Shown here: piece by piece, positions 6,068 to 9,095 of the stretch
How the letters are laid out: every line of letters begins with the position of its first letter
How positions within the stretch are numbered: position 1 is the stretch's first letter
From: Methanoregula sp. UBA471
GTDB lineage: Archaea > Halobacteriota > Methanomicrobia > Methanomicrobiales > Methanospirillaceae
Assembly: GCA_002495065.1 (NCBI GenBank)
Contig: DADT01000016.1
Span: 1 to 9,095, forward strand
Direction: 5' to 3'
DNA: 9,095 bases
Notes under the pieces: generated by a model
What the model was told of the DNA's origin: nothing
The model's database searches: none
The model's input: only the letters and a program-made list of their open reading frames with translations
Position numbers and translations under genes: made by a program

Positions 6068-6658
6068 CTAGTGAGTGGTATTGATACGCTCAAGATCTTC
6101 GAGTTTGTTGATATTGGTAAATGTCCGGAGTTCCGGGTCTATCCGGCGTAACTCGTCAACCATGATATAGCGGGCAGACAGGTTCATGGCCATTTCACGC
6201 AGCGAAAGGGAATCATGACTTTCGAGGTATTTTACCAGAGCCGTTTTCCTGTACACGGCATGGAGGGGTTCGAGCATGTCAGGGCTCCACCGGGGAATCA
6301 CCGCGTCATAATCGTCAATATGGTCAAAAAGGTACGCAATGACCCGCGGATCGATACAGGGCATATCGCATGCCGAGACAAAGATGAGGTCGCCACGGGC
6401 AGCCAGTGATCCGGCATGGAGCCCTCCGATCGGCCCGATCCCCCCCCGTATATCGGTGATGCACCGGATTCCTTCGATGCTGCTGAACCTCTTGCATTGT
6501 TCAGGGTCTCGTGCAACAAGGATAATCTCATCGACAACCTGCCGGAGCGAATCGACCAGCCGTTCGATAAATGTCCTGCCAAGGTAGGTGAAAAAGTACT
6601 TTTCCTTCCCATTTGCACGACGTGCCTCACCACCTACAAGAACCACTGCGGATTTCAC
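6068..6658 (-). CDS. mobA: MobA-type molybdenum cofactor guanylyltransferase
   Basis: This nucleotidyltransferase-fold protein of 196 residues has the usual length of archaeal MobA, which transfers GMP to molybdopterin cofactor. Such cofactors serve formylmethanofuran and formate dehydrogenases in methanogens. The N-terminal nucleotide-binding loop is 'LVGGEARRANGKEKY' (7-21). It differs from the textbook LAGGxSxRMGxDK by lacking the Met and having one extra residue before Lys20. Also present are 'GPIGGLHAG' (75-83), the metal-binding 'ACDMP' (96-100, Asp98), 'EPLHAVYR' (130-137) and the C-terminal 'FTNINKLEDLERI' (180-192). The start is GTG at 6658 because AAAGGAG lies 7 nt upstream. An in-frame ATG at 6709 would add 17 residues unlike the family and lacks a ribosome binding site. 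It follows ogt by 90 nt with no clear TATA box, so it may share that transcript. A related NTP transferase of another pathway cannot be fully excluded. Confidence 0.8.
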   Translation of the reverse strand: MKSAVVLVGGEARRANGKEKYFFTYLGRTFIERLVDSLRQVVDEIILVARDPEQCKRFSSIEGIRCITDIRGGIGPIGGLHAGSLAARGDLIFVSACDMPCIDPRVIAYLFDHIDDYDAVIPRWSPDMLEPLHAVYRKTALVKYLESHDSLSLREMAMNLSARYIMVDELRRIDPELRTFTNINKLEDLERINTTH

Positions 6659-6748
6659 CGGCGTACTCCTTTCATGAAATTGATTCCCCTGCAAAAAAAC
6701 CATTGCCACGAAAACGGATCGACAGAACGGGTGATGGACAGCCCGGCG

Positions 6749-7198
6749 TCATTTTTCCGCCCTGCGCAATCCTTTTTTTTCCAGGGAAAGCAGCGCTTCC
6801 TTTATTTCGAGCGGAGACGAGAATCCCCCGATACCGCCAGCTGCAACGATACGGTGGCAGGGAATGACCAGCGGGACAGGGTTGCGTGCCATGGCCTGCC
6901 CGACTACCCGGGGAGACGTTCCTGCAATGCGGGCAATCTCACCGTATGTGGAAGTGCTGCCATACGGCACCTGCTGCACTGCCCGATAAATCCTGCCATA
7001 TACCGTGTCTTCCTGCACCGCTATGCTGTTGAGCTGTGACAGGTTTACTACATGCCCTGCGCAGTACTGCCTGATCGGTTCCGGTACCCTGCCCGGCAGT
7101 CCCGTTGTTGCGAACCTGACCTGGTAAACCGCTGTATCGTTCCACCAGACGTGGACGAACCACAACCCGAGCCTGCAGGAGCCTCCTATGATTTCCAT
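6749..7198 (-). CDS. ogt: Methylated-DNA--[protein]-cysteine S-methyltransferase
   Basis: This suicide DNA-repair protein transfers alkyl groups from O6 of guanine to its own cysteine. The acceptor is Cys114 in 'PLVIPCHRIVAAGG'. Supporting motifs are 'YRAVQQVPYGSTSTYGEIA' (71-89, base-flipping Tyr85), the arginine finger Arg97 in 'SPRVVGQAMARNP' (95-107), and 'GGFSSPLEIKEALLSLE' near the end. At 149 residues it is a compact archaeal-type protein with a short N-terminal domain. ATG 7198 is chosen because the protein then begins where the family does and GAGG lies 10 nt upstream, inside the helicase gene. A longer frame to 7258 would sit entirely within the helicase. The 13-nt overlap with the helicase indicates translational coupling. 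The last codons contain a run of eight A residues (coding strand), a possible slippage site. Confidence 0.93.
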   Translation of the reverse strand: MEIIGGSCRLGLWFVHVWWNDTAVYQVRFATTGLPGRVPEPIRQYCAGHVVNLSQLNSIAVQEDTVYGRIYRAVQQVPYGSTSTYGEIARIAGTSPRVVGQAMARNPVPLVIPCHRIVAAGGIGGFSSPLEIKEALLSLEKKGLRRAEK

Positions 7199-9095
7199 CG
7201 TGAGATGACCTCGTGGAATTGCGCACTGTTGCATTCGATCATTTCTTCCTTTATCCATGCGGGGAGGGCGTTGCGGACCCCTTTTTCCAGGAACCGCTTT
7301 TCGGCCAGTACGAGCACGCCCCGGTCTTCCGGTGTACGCAATACTCTCCCTAATGCCTGCAGGGAGCGATTTACCGCCGGCAGGGTGTAACAGAGAAATT
7401 CCCCCTCGTCACCGAACTTATGCCTGAAATACTCGATCATCATCTTTCGCACACGGTTGAAGGGCGCAAGCGGCAGTCCGACAACCATCGCTCCCCTGAG
7501 CATCTCGCCCCGGTAATCCAGTCCCTCGCTCCACTTCCCGCCGCACACGGCAAACAGCACCCCGGACTGCCCCCGCGCCGGAAGGGACAGGAACGATGAG
7601 AGTGCTGCGCCAGCATCGGCAGCGTCCCTTGGCTCGATAAAAACCGTATGTCCTCTGATATGCGGAAGGGTAAGATTTTTGTAGGTTTCAAGGATCTGGT
7701 AGCTGGGAAAATAGATGGCGATATTTCCTTTAATCGTACAGAATGCCTTGATATAGTCGCCGATTCGTGTGCTGTTCTCTTTGTTCTGACGCATCGAGAA
7801 GGATGTGGTAATATCATTGGCGCAGCAGACCATGCGGTTTTCCCGGGGAAATGCGTTGGGCAGGGCGAGTGTTTTCACCGGAGCAGTGCCGAAATAATAC
7901 CGGGCGTAACTTCCGACGGGAGAAAGAGTGCCCGAGATCAGGATGCAGCAGGCATGTGAGCTGCATATTTCCTGGAGGGAGACCGAAGGATCGATGCTCC
8001 GTACTTCCAGGGTAATTCCTTCGGTCTCTTTCCGGTACACCGTAAGATATGCCGGGTCGGTTGCCGACTGAGAGAGCCGGAACAGGAATTCTGCGAGGCG
8101 TTCGATCGCCGTTTCGCGATACTCACCTGATTTCAGGTTCTTTTCCCGTATCGATTCTGCAAGCACCATCAGGTCATCGACGATCTCGTCCATATTTTTA
8201 TACAGGGATTCGCGCACGACCATCCGGTCAAAAATGGAAGGATCAAACCAGTCCTCCGCTTCTGCCGAATTTGTGAGCCCGCGGATGAAATCAGAAAGCC
8301 GCGGGAGCACGTGCTGGACTGCATCTGCACCCTTGTGACGTTTTCGCATGCCCGAAAGTTCCCGTGAGGCCTGTTCGAGATCATGCTCTTTCAGGGTAAC
8401 GCTTTCAATGGTTGTGATGACGTCACCGCAATTGTGTGCCTCATCAACAAGGAGCAGGATATCCTGCGGCTCGACGCCGAGGCTGGCATAGAGCTGCTCA
8501 CGGATTTTGCGGTCAAAAAGGTGATAATAGTTCAGGATGACCACATCGGTGTTCCGTGCGGCGTGCATCATCAGCTCGTACGGGCAGATCTCACCGCAGA
8601 ATTCCGCCAGTTCCCGGGGTGGTACCGGGTGGGCAATGACCCGGTCAGCCTTCGTGCGGAGTGCAGGTGAAGGGACCATCTTCACACCGACAGCCTCAGC
8701 CTGCACAAACATCCTGCTGTTGATATAATACGGGCAGAGGAGGGGGTGTTCCTTGTCCATACGGCGGATCTGCTGGACGATAAAGGGATCCTTTGCAGGG
8801 TTAAGTGCCCCCCGTTCAGCACGGTCACGCATGAGCGAGTTTGAAAATGCCTTTACGCCTTCGCACCTGCGGTATACATCACCCTCTCCTCCCAGCGGGC
8901 ACATGCTCCCTTTGCCGACAAGGTACACCGCCTTGAGCTGGGGTTTTTTTGTGCGTACCAGCTCCAGCTCGCGGATGAAGGTGGTGAGCTGGCTGACCGT
9001 GCGTACCGCGATCACCACTTTCCTTCCTCTGCGCTCCGCAAGCAGGGATGCGACGACACTCGATTTTCCGCTGCCGGTCGGGGCATCGATCATGG
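7186..9095 (-). CDS. XPD/DinG-type superfamily 2 helicase with iron-sulfur domain (5' end off window)
   Basis: This is an ATP-dependent 5'-3' DNA helicase of the XPD/Rad3/DinG group (DEAD_2 plus Helicase_C_2), acting in repair or in resolving DNA structures. The frame is open through the right edge; the Met at 9093 sits inside motif I, so the true start is upstream. Numbering from that Met, Walker A is 'DAPTGSGKSS' (3-12) and Walker B is 'LLLVDEAHNC' (213-222). Four cysteines suit the 4Fe-4S domain: Cys65 ('SMCPLGG'), Cys77 ('RRCEGV'), Cys120 ('LLCPYYI') and Cys170 ('EICPYEL'), the last followed by 'VVILNYYHLFD' as in XPD. An Arch-like insert follows. The second motor domain has 'ILISGTLSPVGSY', 'IYFPSYQILETY', 'GKWSEGLDYRGE' and motif VI 'QALGRVLRTPEDRG' (579-592). 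It overlaps ogt by 13 nt. It is intact as far as visible. The subfamily (XPD or another archaeal DinG-like type) is uncertain. Confidence 0.93.
   Translation of the reverse strand, partial: MIDAPTGSGKSSVVASLLAERRGRKVVIAVRTVSQLTTFIRELELVRTKKPQLKAVYLVGKGSMCPLGGEGDVYRRCEGVKAFSNSLMRDRAERGALNPAKDPFIVQQIRRMDKEHPLLCPYYINSRMFVQAEAVGVKMVPSPALRTKADRVIAHPVPPRELAEFCGEICPYELMMHAARNTDVVILNYYHLFDRKIREQLYASLGVEPQDILLLVDEAHNCGDVITTIESVTLKEHDLEQASRELSGMRKRHKGADAVQHVLPRLSDFIRGLTNSAEAEDWFDPSIFDRMVVRESLYKNMDEIVDDLMVLAESIREKNLKSGEYRETAIERLAEFLFRLSQSATDPAYLTVYRKETEGITLEVRSIDPSVSLQEICSSHACCILISGTLSPVGSYARYYFGTAPVKTLALPNAFPRENRMVCCANDITTSFSMRQNKENSTRIGDYIKAFCTIKGNIAIYFPSYQILETYKNLTLPHIRGHTVFIEPRDAADAGAALSSFLSLPARGQSGVLFAVCGGKWSEGLDYRGEMLRGAMVVGLPLAPFNRVRKMMIEYFRHKFGDEGEFLCYTLPAVNRSLQALGRVLRTPEDRGVLVLAEKRFLEKGVRNALPAWIKEEMIECNSAQFHEVISRWKS

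Overview
The window looks like chromosomal DNA of a methanogenic archaeon, most likely of the Methanomicrobiales (Methanoregula-like). The evidence is archaeal TATA boxes rather than bacterial -35/-10 promoters, a PyrD1B/PyrK pair, histidine kinases with the 'ITRHDILNQ' H-box common in methanogens, an XPD-type iron-sulfur helicase, and a DUF47 PhoU-like protein. Base composition is mixed: AT-rich promoters and about half G+C in genes. The genus is inferred; no rRNA is present.

Layout from left to right. (1) 1-595, minus strand: a DUF47/PhoU-like phosphate-transport accessory protein, cut by the left edge. (2) 596-1039: a divergent intergenic region with a TATA box for each flanking gene and a spaced 8-bp inverted repeat. 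(3) 1040-2687, plus strand: pyrD and pyrK, overlapping, encoding the two subunits of class 1B dihydroorotate dehydrogenase. (4) 2688-3593: the convergent gap between pyrK and a kinase gene. It is mostly filled by a tandem array of about four units of roughly 188 bp, each with a GC-rich double-hairpin half and an AT-rich half. (5) 3594-5920, minus strand: two paralogous four-helix membrane PAS proteins joined by an ATGA overlap. The first ends just before the kinase module and the second is a complete histidine kinase. (6) 6068-6658, minus: a MobA-type nucleotidyltransferase. (7) 6749-9095, minus: O6-alkylguanine-DNA alkyltransferase (ogt), its start overlapping the end of an XPD/DinG-type helicase that runs off the right edge.

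Functionally the window holds pyrimidine synthesis (pyrDK), a membrane signalling pair with no response regulator beside it, a helicase/alkyltransferase repair pair, and cofactor nucleotidylation (mobA). Everything from 9095 down to 3594 is on the minus strand. Helicase and ogt overlap, and mobA follows 90 nt later without a visible promoter, so these three may form one transcript. The kinase pair has its own TATA box.

The two least ordinary items are the hairpin tandem array at about 2698-3441, where some differences between copies preserve base pairing, and the sensor-only paralogue translationally coupled to a full kinase.
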